This document shows, piece after piece, positions 48,706 to 61,190 of a stretch of DNA of 64,000 nucleotides. The notes under the pieces are model-generated. The model saw only the letters and a list, made by a program, of their open reading frames with translations. It searched no databases and had not been told where the DNA came from. Position 1 is the first letter of the stretch, and every line of letters begins with the position of its first letter. The stretch is from Anastrepha obliqua. Its lineage: Eukaryota > Arthropoda > Insecta > Diptera > Tephritidae. The stretch spans positions 44,676,044 through 44,740,043 of the forward strand of contig NC_072897.1 of NCBI RefSeq assembly GCF_027943255.1. The letters are read 5' to 3'. A program made the position numbers and the translations under genes.

Positions 48706-50163
48706 TGAGTTAGGTATGATCGCACCAAATCGTCCGATGCATGATGCATACAATGCAGAGTTAAGACGTGAAAAAGAATATGATCGAAATGATCTGAACA
48801 CATTTGTAACAACAAACCTACCAAAATTAAACACAGAATAAAGGCAGGCATATGACACAATTACAGACAATGTTGCAAATGAAAGATGAGGAATATTCTT
48901 CTTAGATGCACCAGGTGGGACTGGAAAAACGGTTTTGTTGTCGTTAATTTTGGCCACCATTCGATCACAGAATAATATTGCATTGGCTTTGGCATCATCT
49001 GGAATTGCGGCAACTTTATTGGACGGCGGTCGCACTGTACATTCTGCATTAAAGTTACCATTAAATATGCAAGTAAATGAAGAACCAACTTACAACATTT
49101 CTAAAAATTCTGGAATGGGAAAGGTTTTACAAACATGTAAAATTATTGTATGGGATGAATGTACGATGGCTCATAAAAAATGACTGGAAGCCTTAAATAG
49201 AACACTGAAAGATTTTCGAAATAACACAAACATATTTGATGGTGCACTAATTCTATTGGCCGGTGATTTTCGACAAACTTTGCCTGTTATTCCCAAATCA
49301 ACAGCAGCTGATGAATTGAGAGCGTGCCTTAAATCTTCTAATCTGTGGAGATATGTTCAAAAACTCACATTAACTACTAATGTTCGTGTGCAGTTACAGA
49401 ATGATCCAACAGCTGCTGAATTTTCCGAACATTTGTTGCAAATTGGAAATGGACGAAAGCCAATTGATAAGAATACAGGCATGATCACACTTCCAACTAA
49501 TTTTTGTAGTAACAGAATCAAGAGTACAATTAGTGCAAAATGTATTCCCAAATATTGCACAAAACTATCGAAATCAAGATTGGCTAAGCGAGAGAGCTAT
49601 ATTAGCTGCCAAAAATGTCGATGTCAATGAAATCAATGACAGTATTTTGACTCAGGTGAAGTTGTCACCTATAAATCAATTGATTCAATCACTAATCCCG
49701 ACGATGTAGTGAATTATCCAATTTAATTTTTGAATTCACTTAATTTGCCTGGCTTGCCACCACATCGTTTGCAATTGAAAGTCGGCGCAGTGATCATTAT
49801 GTTGCGAAATATCAATCAGCCGAAACTATGCAATGGGACAAGATTAGCAGTGAAACGGACAATGAACAATGTAATTGAAGCAACAATTTTGAAAGGCAAA
49901 TTTAAAGGTCAAGATTTTTTGATTCCGCGCATTCCAATGATTTTAAGCGACTTCAATTTCCAATTCGCCTTGCTTTTGCTATTACAATCAATAAATCTCA
50001 AGGTTAAACACTTCAATTATGTGGAATTGACCTAACTTATCCATGCTTTGGACATGGGCAACTGTATGTAGGATGTTCTCGAGTAGGGAAACCATCGTTA
50101 CTTTATATTTATACACCGCATGAAAATAAAAACAAAAATTTTGTGTATCAGAAGGCTTTAGAA
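48706..50163 (+). pseudogene. Helitron Pif1-like helicase, plus copy
   Basis: Walker A GGTGKT is at 48914-48931, Walker B IIVWDECTMAHK ends near 49181, AGDFRQTLPVIP starts near 49259 and GCSRVG lies near 50075. It carries the same TAA after NTE and TGA after HKK as the minus copy. It also has a private deletion near 49950, where the minus copy continues through [16 protein letters not shown]. No intact protein is possible. Confidence 0.85.
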
Positions 50164-50326
50164 TAAGTTGTTAGTTTACAATCATTAGAGTAAGTCACTA
50201 AAAATAAATAAAACATTGTTATTAGAATAAGATAAGAATAATTAAATGATGAAACAAGAAAAAAAACAAAGAACGCTTTTCATTTATATTTTTCTTTCAC
50301 CCAGCGAGCGGGTGAGAGTCCGCTAG
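48706..50326 (+). mobile_element. Helitron, plus orientation, 5'-truncated
   Basis: Inverted partner of 46651-48121 plus 42088-42278. The homology starts sharply at 48706 (TGAGTTAGG). The 3' end has the hairpin CACCCAGCGAGCGGGTG and terminal CTAG at 50323-50326. It is directly followed by TC, the start of another Helitron 5' end. Confidence 0.87.
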
Positions 50327-50532
50327 TCTATACTAATATTATAAAGAGGAAAACTTTGTTTGTTTGTTTGTTTGTTTGTAACGAATAGGCTCAAAAACTA
50401 CTGGACCGATTTTAAAAATTCTTTCACCATTCGAAAACTACATTATCCAAGAGTAACATGGATTACATTTTATTTTGGAAAAAATAGGGTTCCGTAAGAT
50501 ATTTGGATTTTTCGGACACAAACTGAAAAAAA
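50327..50532 (+). mobile_element. Helitron 5'-end stub 1
   Basis: Begins TCTATACTAATATTATAAAG, a typical insect Helitron 5' terminus, then TTTG repeats and about 150 bp ending in AAACTGAAAAAAA. There is no 3' end. It follows the CTAG of the preceding Helitron without any spacer. Confidence 0.78.
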
Positions 50533-50742
50533 TCTATACTAATATTATAAAGAGGAAAACTTTGTTTGTTTGTTTGTTTGTTTGTTTGTAACGAATAGGC
50601 TCAAAAACTACTGGACCGATTTTAAAAATTCTTTCACCATTCGAAAACTACATTATCCAAGAGTAACATGGATTACATTTTATTTTGGAAAAAATAGGGT
50701 TCCGTAAGATATTTGGATTTTTCGGACACAAACTGAAAAAAA
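50533..50742 (+). mobile_element. Helitron 5'-end stub 2
   Basis: A near-perfect tandem copy of stub 1 with one extra TTTG unit. It ends at the same internal base and is followed at once by the TC of the complete Helitron. Confidence 0.78.
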
Positions 50743-53700
50743 TCTTATATATAAAATAAAGTCAACTTTTTGTGTGTGTTCGCTAACCGGCCGTGTCTGC
50801 ACCGAATTAAACCAAACTTACACACATTGTTAAGAAGGTATTGAAGATGGTTTCCGTATAGTTTGGATACCTATTGGTGGATAGGGCTCGAGATATAGGT
50901 CAAAACGTGGACCCGGGTAACCTTCGGATGTGTATGTACAATATGGGTATCAAATGGAAGGTGTTGGTGAATGCTTTAGTTCAGAGTATTTTTCATGCCG
51001 CTCCGTGACTAGGGTCTCGAGATAGAGACCAAAACGTGGACCCTAGAATGTGTATGTACAATATGGGTATGAAATGGAAGCTGTTGATAAGTGCTTTAAT
51101 ACGGGGTAATTTTCATACCTATTGATGACTAGGGTCTCGAGATATAGGTCAAAACGTGGACCCAGGTAACCTTAGTATGTGTATGTACAATATGGGTATC
51201 AGATGGAAGCTGTTGGTGAATGCTTTAGTTCAGAGTATTTCCATCCGCCCCGTGACTAGGGTCTTGAGATTGAGACCAAAACGTGGACCCTAGAATGTGT
51301 TTGTACAATATGGATATCAAATGAAAGCTGTTGATAAGTGCTTTAATACGGGGTAATTTTCATACCTATTGATGACTAGGGTCTCGAGATATAGGTCAAA
51401 ACGTGGACCCGGGTAACCTTCGGACGGGTATGTACAATATGGGTATCAAATGGAAGCTGTTGATAAGTGCTTTAATACGGGGTAATTTTCATACCTATTG
51501 ATGACTAGGGTCTGATAATATATGCCAAAACGTGGACCCGCCGTGTCTTTGCAGCGAATTAAACCAAACTTACACACATTGTTAAGGAGGTATTGAAGAT
51601 GGTTTTCGTATAGTTTGGATACCTATTGGTAGATAGGGTCTCGAGATATAGGTCAAAACGTGGAACCGGGTAACCTTCGTATGTGTATGTACAATATGGG
51701 TATCAAATGGAAGCTGTTGGTGAATGCTTTAGTTCAGAGTATTTCCATTCGCTCCGTGACTAGGGTCTCGAGATAGAGACCTAAACGTGGACCCTAGAAT
51801 GTGTTTGTACAATATGGATATCAAATGAAAGCTGTTGATAAGTTCTTTCATACGGGGTAATTTTCATACCTATTGATGGCTAGGGTCACGAGATATAGGT
51901 CAAAACGTGGACCCGGGTAACCTTCGGACGTGTATGTACAATATGGGTATCAAATGGAAGCTGTTGATAAGTGCTTCAATACGGGGTAATTTTCATACCT
52001 ATTGATGACTCGGGTCTGGAAATATATGCCAAAACGTGGACCCGGGTAACCTTCGGACGTGTATGTACAATATGGGTATCAAATGGAAGCTGTTGATAAG
52101 TGCTTCAATACGGGGTAATTTTCATACCTATTGATGACTCGGGTCTGGAAATATATGCCAAAACGTGGACCCGGGTAACCTTCGGACGTGTATGTACAAT
52201 ATGGGTATCAAACGGAAGCTGTTGGTGAATGCTTTAGTTCAGAGTATTTCCATCCGCTCCGTGACTAGGGTCTCGAGATAGAGACCAAAACGTGGACCCT
52301 AGAATGTGTTTGTACAATATGGATATCAAATGAAAGCTGTTGATAAGTGCTTTAATACGGGGTAATTTTCATACCTATTGATGACTAGGGTCTCGAAATA
52401 TATGCCAAAACGTGGACCCGCCGTGTCTTTGCACCGAATTAAACCAAACTTACACACATTGTTAAGGAGGTATTGAAGATGGTTTCCGTATAGTTTGGAT
52501 ACCTATTGGTAGATAGGGTCTCGAGATATAGGTCAAAACGTGGACCCGGGTAACCTTCGGATGTGTATGTACAATATGGGTATCAAATGGAATCTGTTGA
52601 TGAATGCCTTAATTCAGAGTATTTCCATCCGCTCCGTGACTAGGGTCTCGAGATAGAAACCAAATCGTGGACCTTAGAATGTGTTTGTACAATATGGATA
52701 TCAAATGAAAGCTGTTGATAAGTGCTGTAATACGGGGTAATTTTTATACCTATTGATGACTAGGTTCTCGAGATATAGGTCAAAACGTGGACCCGGGTAA
52801 CCTTCGGACATGTATGTACAATATGGGTATCAAATGGAAGCTGTTGGTGAATGCTTTAGTTCAGAGTATTTTTCATGCCGCTCCGTGACTAGGATCTCGA
52901 GATAGAGACCAAAACGTGGAGCCTAGAATGTGTTTGTACAATATGGGTATCAAATGGAAGCTGTTGGTGAATGCTTTAGTTCAGAGTATTTCCATTCGCC
53001 CCGTGACTAGGGTCTCGAGATAGAGACCAAAACGTGGACCCTAGAATGTGTTTGTACAATATGGATATCATATGAAAGCTGTTGATAAGTGCTTTAATAC
53101 GGGGTAATTTTCATACCTATTGATGACTAGGGTCTCGAGACATAGGTCAAAACGTGGACCCGGGTAACCTTCGGACGTGTATGTACAATATGGGTATCAA
53201 ATGGAAGCTGTTGGTGAATGCTTTAGTTCAGAGTATTTCCATTCGCTCCGTGACTAGGGTCTCGAGATAGAGACCAAAACGTGGACCCCAGAATGTGTAT
53301 GTACAATATGGATATCAAATGAAAGCTGTGGGTGAATGCTTTAGTTCAGAGTATTTCCATTCGCTCCGTGACTAGGATCTCGAGATAGAGACCAAAACGT
53401 GGAGCCTAGAATGTGTTTGTACAATATGGATATCAAACTGAAACTGTTGGTGAATGCCTTAGTACAGAGTATTTTTCATGCCGCTACGTGACTGGGGTCT
53501 CGAGATAGAGACCAAATCGTGGACCCTAGAATGTGTTTGTACAATATGGGTATCAAATGAAAGCTGTTGATAAGTGCTTTAATACGGGGTAATATTCATA
53601 CCTATTGATGACTAGGGTCTCGAGATATAGGTCAAAACGTGGACCCGGGTAACCTTCGGACGTGTATGTACAATATGGGTATCAAATGGAAGCTGCTGGT

Positions 53701-56700
53701 GAATGCTTTAGTTCAGAGTATTTCCATTCGCTCCGTGACTAGGGTCTCGAGATAGAGACCAAAACGTGGACCCTAGAATGTGTTTGTACAATATGGATAT
53801 CAAATGAAAGCTGTTGATAAGTGCTGTAATACGGGGTAATTTTCATACCTATTGATGACTAGGGTCTCGAGACATAGGTCAAAACGTGGACCCGGGTAAC
53901 CTTCGGACGTGTATGTACAATATGGGTATCAAATGGAAGCTGTTGGTGAATGCTTTAGTTCAGAGTATTTCCATTCGCTCCGTGACTAGGGTCTCGAGAT
54001 AGAGACCAAAACGTGGACCCTAGAATGTGTTTGTACAATATGGATATCAAATGAAAGCTGTTGATAAGTGCTTTAATACGGGGTAATTTTCATACCTATT
54101 GATGACTAGGGTCTCGAGACATAGGTCAAAACGTGGACCCAGGTAACCTTCGGACGTGTATGTACAATATGGGTATCTAATGGAAGCTGTTGATAAGTGC
54201 TTCAATACGGGGTAATTTTCATACCTATTGATGACTAGGGTCTGGAAATATATGCCAAAACGTGGACCCGCCGTGTCTTTGCACCGAATTAAACCAAACT
54301 TACACACATTGTTAAGGAGGTATTGAATATGGTTTCCGTATAGTTTGGATACCTATTGGTAGATAGGGTCTCGAGATATAGGTCAAAACGTGGACCCGGG
54401 TAACCTTCGGATGTGTATGTACAATATGGGTATCAAATGGAAGCTGTTGGTGAATGCTTTAGTTCAGAGTATTTCCATTCGCTCCGTGACTAGGGTCTCG
54501 AGATAGAGACCAAATCGTGGACTCTAGAATGTATTTGTACAATATGGGTATCAAATGAAAGCTGTTGATAAGTGCTTTAATACGGGGTAATTTTCATACC
54601 TATTGATGACTAGGGTCTCGAGATATAGGTCAAAACGTGGACCCGGGTAACCTTCGGACGTGTATGTACAATATGGGTATCAAATGGAAGCTGTGGGTGA
54701 ATGCTTTAGTTCAGAGTATTTCCATTCGCTCCGTGACTAGGATCTCGAGATAGAGACCAAAACGTGGAGCCTAGAATGTGTTTGTACAATATGGATATCA
54801 ATCTGAAACTGTTGGTGAATGCCTTAGTACAGAGTATTTTTCATGCCGCTACGTGACTGGGGTCTCGAGATAGAGACCAAATCGTGGACCCTAGAATGTG
54901 TTTGTACAATATGGGTATCAAATGAAAGCTGTTGATAAGTGCTTTAATACGGGGTAATATTCATACCTATTGATGACTAGGGTCTCGAGATATAGGTCAA
55001 AACGTGGACCCGGGTAACCTTCGGACGTGTATGTACAATATGGGTATCAAATGGAAGCTGTTGGTGAATGCTTTAGTTCAGAGTATTTCCATTCGCTCCG
55101 TGACTAGGGTCTCGAGATAGAGACCAAAACGTGGACCTTAGAATGTGTTTGTACAATATGGATATCAAATGAAAGCTGTTGATAAGTGCTTTAATACGGG
55201 GTAATATTCATACCTATTGATGACTAGGGTCTCGAGATATAGGTCAAAACGTGGACCCGGGTAACCTTCGGACGTGTATGTACAATATGGGTATCAAATG
55301 GAAGCTGTTGGTGAATGCTTTAGTTCAGAGTATTTCCATTCGCTCCGTGACTAGGGTCTCGAGATAGAGACCAAAACGTGGACCTTAGAATGTGTTTGTA
55401 CAATATGGATATCAAATGAAAGCTGTTGATAAGTGCTGTAATACGGGGTAATTTTCATACCTATTGATGACTAGGGTCTCGAGACATAGGTCAAAACGTG
55501 GACCCGGGTAACCTTCGGACGTGTATGTACAATATGGGTTTCAAATGGAAGCTGTTGGTGAATGCTTTAGTTCAGAGTATTTCCATTCGCTCCGTGACTA
55601 GGGTCTCGAGATAGAGACCAAAACGTGGACCCTAGAATGTGTTTGTACAATATGGGTATCAAATGGAAGCTGTTGATAAGTGCTTCAATACGGGGTAATT
55701 TCCATACCTATTGATGACTCGGGTCTGGAAATATATGCCAAAACGTGGACCCGCCGTGTCTTTGCACCGAATTAAACCAAACTTACACACATTGTTAAGG
55801 AGGTATTGAAGATGGTTTCCGTATAGTTTGGATACCTATTGGTAGATAGGGTCTCGAGATATAGGTCAAAACGTGGACCCGGGTAACCTTCGGATGTGTA
55901 TGTACAATATGGGTAGCAAATGGAAGCTGTTGGTGAATGCTTTAATTCAGAGTATTTTTCATGCCGCTCCGTGACTAGGATCTCGAGATAGAGACCAAAA
56001 CGTGGAGCCTAGAATGTGTTTGTACAATATGGATATCAAACTGAAACTGTTGGTGAATGCCTTAGTACAGAGTATTTTTCATGCCGCTACGTGACTGGGG
56101 TCTCCAGATATAGGTCAAAACGTGGACCCGGGTAACCTTTGGTTGTGTATGCACAATATAGGTATCAAATGAAAGCTGTTGATAAGTGCTTTAATACGGG
56201 GTAATTTTCATACCTATTGATGACTAGGGTCTCGAAATATATGCCAAAACGTGGACCCGCCGTGTCTTTGCACCGAATTAAACCAAACTTATGCACATTG
56301 TTAAGTAAGTATTGAAAATGGGTTTCGTAAAGTTTGGTTGTAATTCGGAGCAGTGGCAACGGGTACAGCGTTCTTTTGAGCCAGCCATAATGTCGCTTAC
56401 TTTTTTAACGCTTGGGGCGGAACTGAACTGTCAAATTGACAGTGTTAGTTACAATGTGTCAATATTTCTTTCTGATTTGGATGCCATAAGGAAAAAACGT
56501 AAGTGCAACATGTAAAAATTGTTTGTGAATTTTTTTGGAGTGGATTTTGGAACAGTGAATAATTTCTTACGAAATTTGAGAATTTAATGTGAAATCCGAA
56601 TGAAATTATGTGTTCGTGGAAAAAAATTTTTTTTCGTTTTTTTTTTTTTGAAAAATATAAATGGATAATGGTTAAAAAAGTTCCAATTCTTAATAAAACA

Positions 56701-56979
56701 TATAAATTGAAACGAAAAATTCATGGATGATCAGGAAAAAAGACGATTGTTTATTCATATGCGTTGATTTGAAATTTAAAAACAATGTTCTTTTTTCCTG
56801 ATTTTCAGTTTATATTTTATATTTACTCAAAAACAAATATAAAAACAAAAAATATTGTTTATGCCAAAGCGCTTGAATAAAGAATAAAGAAATAAATAAT
56901 ATGAAAACCATATATTTTCTGTTCTAAACCATATCTATTCTATTTTAGTGTGCCCAGCGAAGGGGGCCGGGTTTGCTAG
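50743..56979 (+). mobile_element. Complete non-autonomous Helitron with minisatellite core
   Basis: 6237 bp. The 5' end TCTTATATATAAAATAAAGT follows an A; the 3' end is a GCCC/GGGC hairpin and CTAG at 56976-56979 followed by T, as expected for insertion between A and T. The inside is almost all minisatellite plus a conserved 3' module of about 650 bp, the same family as the array Helitrons. No Rep or helicase is encoded, so it would depend on an autonomous relative. Confidence 0.87.
50790..56333. repeat. Minisatellite core of the complete Helitron
   Basis: About 45 monomers of roughly 120-127 bp. A and B monomers mostly alternate, giving an A+B dimer of about 247 bp (for example monomer starts at 53011, 53131 and 53258). 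Local duplications include a direct repeat of about 125 bp at 51925-52175. Type-C monomers with the ACCGAATTAAACC block return at intervals. Confidence 0.9.
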
Positions 56980-57550
56980 TATCTTAATATGTATGTATAA
57001 AATGTGTATTGCAATATGTAATAACTAGGTGTTATTTATTGTTAATATAAAATAGAAATATGTGATTTTATTTTACCTCGGGCTGTTACGTCCTGATACT
57101 TTCCTTTAACAAATCGCAGTAACAGTTAAAATAAAAATTGAGGCGAAAGTAATCTCGCCGAACAGCGTTTAACACGGTAAACGTTTTAACTGTTCGGCGA
57201 GGAAATGCCAGGGCTAACGGCCTTCACGTTGTAGCGACTGGAAGCGGTGGTTAGCAACAGTCGGAACGGCAGGCGCTGTTACCATTAGGGTGGCTTAACA
57301 TTTATAAGATATTAGGATGTGGCCTAAACATGCCGGCCCCCTTGCGATAAGCAATCATTGTGTTGGGACGGAGGTGTCAGCCAACGTTCGGTATGTTGTG
57401 GTGAGACATCTGAGGCTGCTGGTGACGTCTGAAAAATGCTGTAACGATAAACATTATATACACACAAAAAAGGAGTAAAATTTATTATATTAAAATTTGT
57501 GATACGTATGTACATATGTATTTGTATACGTATGTATAAATCATATTAGG
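56980..57550. other. Non-coding stretch with a hairpin
   Basis: GC-richer patch of unknown origin. It includes the perfect 12-base inverted repeat CTCGCCGAACAG (57154-57165) and CTGTTCGGCGAG (57190-57201). No reading frame is convincing. Confidence 0.6.
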
Positions 57551-59480
57551 GCCGTGATACCTGGCGAGGCCTAGTCACCAGTGTATTGTCGCACGTCCTT
57601 TTATTTTGGCGCATTATCGTTGCTTGCGCACTTGGTCGAAAGGCCCCGGTTTCCGATCCACATTCACGCCACCGTTCATGCTGCAGCTGGGGTCGGAGAG
57701 GCCTCGTCTCTAATCCCCTATCTTCATTGGGGCGGAAAGAGCTTGTTTCCGCTCTGCTTGTTTAGGCGGAAAGGCCTAGCTTCCGCTCTAGACTCAGTCC
57801 TTTGTTTTGTTTTTTACAAACAAAAGGATTTTGAATTTAATATTCCATATTTTTTTTTTTTTTTTTTTTTTAACCGAAAATGTTTAGTGTGTACACGGCT
57901 TTATAAATAGTTGCTTAATTAGCTTTTGTGGATTGTATTGGTAGTGGTGCATTGGCTGGTCAGTGCAGTGCTGACTACAGCGAAGGAAAAGAAAAAAATA
58001 AAATAATATATATATATATTTTTGTTAACTAAATATGCACTAGGCATTTTAGTTTTTTTTTGTTATTATTTGGCTATGAGGAATTTTCATAGCCCTATGA
58101 GATACCCTGCCACCCAAAAAATGTACCTAATTGGATACAATCGCATATTAATGTGATTTTAATATGTTCACCGCGAGGGGGTGGGTATATACCAATGGTT
58201 TTTGCAATATTCGCCGCATAGGAGGATCGTGTCTTGGCTATGTGTGGATCGTAACCAAGTACAAGGTGTCCTGCCGTGATCTACGTGGTATATATATTTG
58301 TTTCTTTGTTCTTATTATATTTTGGCTATAATAAGAACAAAATGATAAGCAAAAGAAAAAAAATTATATATATATGTAAATATAATTTTTCGTAACATTT
58401 GCATACATAAGACTAATAGTTTGCGTTACTTTACGCAAACTATTCCTGGAATGTGGAACCCATTTATATCATTCCTGTAGGGTATTTTTGTTTTTGTTTT
58501 TAAAAACCCTAATTTCCTTAATGGCTGACCTCGACCCATTTGCTCTTGACACGAGGAAAGTACCCTTCACCTACCCCGTACGTTTAAAAAAAAGGAGGAT
58601 AAGGGGGTGGTAGAGGGGGTATTCTACTTTCTAAAAGTAAAAACCTCACTTGTCGGCGGCTTATAGTTTTTAAGTTATTTGATATTAAAATTTGTAAAAT
58701 TGACCAAGAATCCTCCTATTTTGGTTATTACAACAAGCCGAAGTGCTGCCAGACATCGTATAAATAAACAATTTTAGAAGATAATAAATGAATAAAAATA
58801 AAAAAATTTTACAAATTATTTCTATATTATATACGTCTATTCATATTAGGTATATTTATGGATATATGTATATATTTAATATATATACATATTATATTAA
58901 TGCTTGATTTTCAGTAAAGTATGTTTGATTGTATACATTTTGAGTTTACAGATTTGTATTTGGTGTGTGCATTTAGATTTGTATTCAAACAAAAAACAAG
59001 ATATTAATTAACATTTCATACATATATATGTTGTATTTGAAAAAATATCATATATTAATATTTGATATATATATATTTTATTAAAAAAGAAAAAAGCGCC
59101 GCGATTTTTTATTCCAAATTTTCACTATATTATGAATATATTATATGACATATATTCTTTTTTATATATTAAATATCTATATATAAAAAAGAATAATTAA
59201 AAAATTTAGCGTAAAACTTTTTTCTGCGTAGAAATAACCCTTAATAGTCACTTCATAGAAATAACCCTTAATAGTCCAACACCGTCTCCGCTGCACACAG
59301 GAGTTTTACGTGAAGCTGAACTGTATTTCGAAAATCATATCGATATTGTATTTAAATATATATATGAACTCGATATATACACCTTAGAGGTTGTAAACCC
59401 CCATTCGCTCATAATTCTAACAAAAAAAAGTGTGTGGAAATTATGTTCCTATGTCGCTTCGTTTTCAATCGCATTCCATT
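57551..59480. other. Low-complexity, non-coding stretch
   Basis: Contains repeated GGCGGAAAG/CCGCTCT motifs (57720-57800), a long T-run near 57850, and AT-rich tracts (58790-59200). An ATG at 58521 opens a short frame (MADLDPFALDTRK...) that ends within about 30 codons. This could be the worn 5' part of a retroelement, but I cannot support a class. Confidence 0.55.
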
Positions 59481-59939
59481 TTCTTTTTGTTTGCTTCTGG
59501 CAGCACTCCATTCAGCCATGCTTTTCAGTTATTGTTAATTTAGCTGGCGCGTCAAGAGTTTGCAAGTTATAAACGCAATTTAAATTGTTAATTTATGGTA
59601 TATATAAATAAAAAGTGTTAGAAACGTTGTGTATGTTAATGTAGTTTGAATAATTATTAAAATAAATGTGATAAGTGCACTTATAGTATCAAAATTTGGT
59701 GAAGGTAAAAGACAAATTTTATCAACAAATAACTTAAAAACTATTATTAACTGAATAGTGTTGGTGCTAGTTTTAGCAAAATCAGCACGAAATCAACATC
59801 TCCTGTGAATTTCATTGGAAAATTCGTAATATTTCTCTCAAAACAAGTGAGGGGGTAATGCATGGAGTCGGAGCCCCAACAATAAAAAGATATTTGGCAG
59901 AATTAGCGCCGCCCTCAAGTAGTGATCTTAGTGTTAATA

Positions 59940-60290
59940 AAGCATTATGATCTGAATATTCCTAAGCATGCAACTCTGCTTTTCGAACATTTAGCAAAAT
60001 ATTCTACCAGCAACAAGTGGACAAATTACACGCGAAAATACAAAGGTAAGATTATAAAATATATAATTATATATAATTAGTACAATTTTGCGATTATTGA
60101 ATTTTATAACTAATTCTGTGTATTATAGGCATCATCAACATATGTGCACAATTTGAATGCTGCCAAAGAGCAGTTTGCTGAAGCACAGAAAAACTGATGT
60201 GACTACGACCATCCCATGTTGAAGCTATCTGGGATATCGCCAACTGGAAGGATATCGTTAATCACCTCGTTGCCGCTGCTAAGAGGTAAA
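59940..60290 (+). pseudogene. Possible decayed exons of unknown gene
   Basis: Two protein-like stretches are separated by a plausible intron (donor GGTAAG near 60043, acceptor TTATAG ending near 60129). The first reads HATLLFEHLAKYSTSNKW; the second, in changing frame with TGA stops, reads ASSTYVHNLNAAKEQFAEA and then VEAIWDIANWKDIVNHL before a GGTAAA donor-like site. Composition looks like real coding sequence. I do not recognise the family, and the stops suggest decay. Confidence 0.3.
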
Positions 60291-60363
60291 TATGTTAATG
60301 CGTGAATGTGAATGTGAAAGTAAAAATGTGCCTTTTTAGATGTTTGTGTCATCTAAGCTTTAA

Positions 60364-60759
60364 GTGACCTAGAGAAGCTTACCTATAAAATATGTGCAAG
60401 ACAATTATTTGCAGCTGTTCGAATTTGTGGGACGAGTGTTGGGCAAAGCGGTGTATGAAGGCATTGTTGTGGACGTGCCATTCGGTACGTTCTTTCTCTC
60501 ACAGCTTTTGGGCCAGATACATCAAGCGCTGTACTCCAGTATGGATGAGCTGCCATCATTGGACAACGAGCTCTATCGCAGCCTCACATTCATTAAGCAT
60601 TACAAACAAGATGTGTCTGACTTGAATTTAACTTTTTCGGTGGATCAGGACGTCATGGGGAAAATTGTGACGCACGAATTGCATCCCGGTAGGAAAGCTC
60701 GCGCGATTACCGACCACAACAAACTGGTGTATCCACTACATGGCTTAGCTGGAATTTAG
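60364..60759 (+). pseudogene. HECT-domain fragment related to ubiquitin ligase UBE3B
   Basis: The frame from about 60364 encodes a HECT segment: [20 protein letters not shown], then [30 protein letters not shown] and [14 protein letters not shown]. This is the early N-lobe part of a HECT E3 domain and resembles UBE3B most closely, by recall. It ends abruptly: an apparent 2-bp loss near 60732 shifts the frame to a TAG at 60757-60759. The rest of the N-lobe and the C-lobe with the catalytic Cys are missing. A splice-acceptor-like TTTGCAG lies inside the open frame at 60407-60413. It is probably a broken duplicate, although an assembly error in a real exon is possible. Confidence 0.75.
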
Positions 60760-61190
60760 AACAATGTATATTGGGCAATTTTTGGCAAACTACAATGTTT
60801 TTATTAATGAAGCTTGGTGGAGATGTTAGTGAGTTGTTAAGGAACACTCTTTATAACTCCAAATTATTCGGGAAATAATAATTTTGTAATTATTTGCCTT
60901 CAAAATCCCTTTGGAACTTCACTATAATTTGCCACATTACACTATATATTTTTTAACACTTCTCTAAAATTCACCAAATATACACTCACACGCGTGATTT
61001 TACTGATTTGTATGCTTATATTCGAATTGCTTTTATTAAAATGAAATGCAAATTCATTTGTCCATGCAATCAATTTCCAATTTTAAACACGAATAAGAAG
61101 AAGATTGGAATGACAACAGTATGGTGTTGCCGGATGCCTGCAAATGAAACAAAAATATGACAAAAAATTAAGTATTTAAGTTTAGTGTTA
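60760..61190. other. Non-coding stretch after the HECT fragment
   Basis: AT-rich, with no frame or repeat recognised. Confidence 0.5.

Noticed and set aside
47986..49035. A single 349-codon minus ORF as one protein
   Set aside because: It crosses the palindrome centre; the part above 48705 is antisense to the plus Helitron copy.
57581..57910. 109-codon plus ORF
   Set aside because: It ends in a Phe run from a T-tract and shows no recognisable motif or splice context.
60364..60759. Functional UBE3B gene
   Set aside because: Only part of the HECT N-lobe is present and the frame is lost near 60732; no catalytic Cys region follows.
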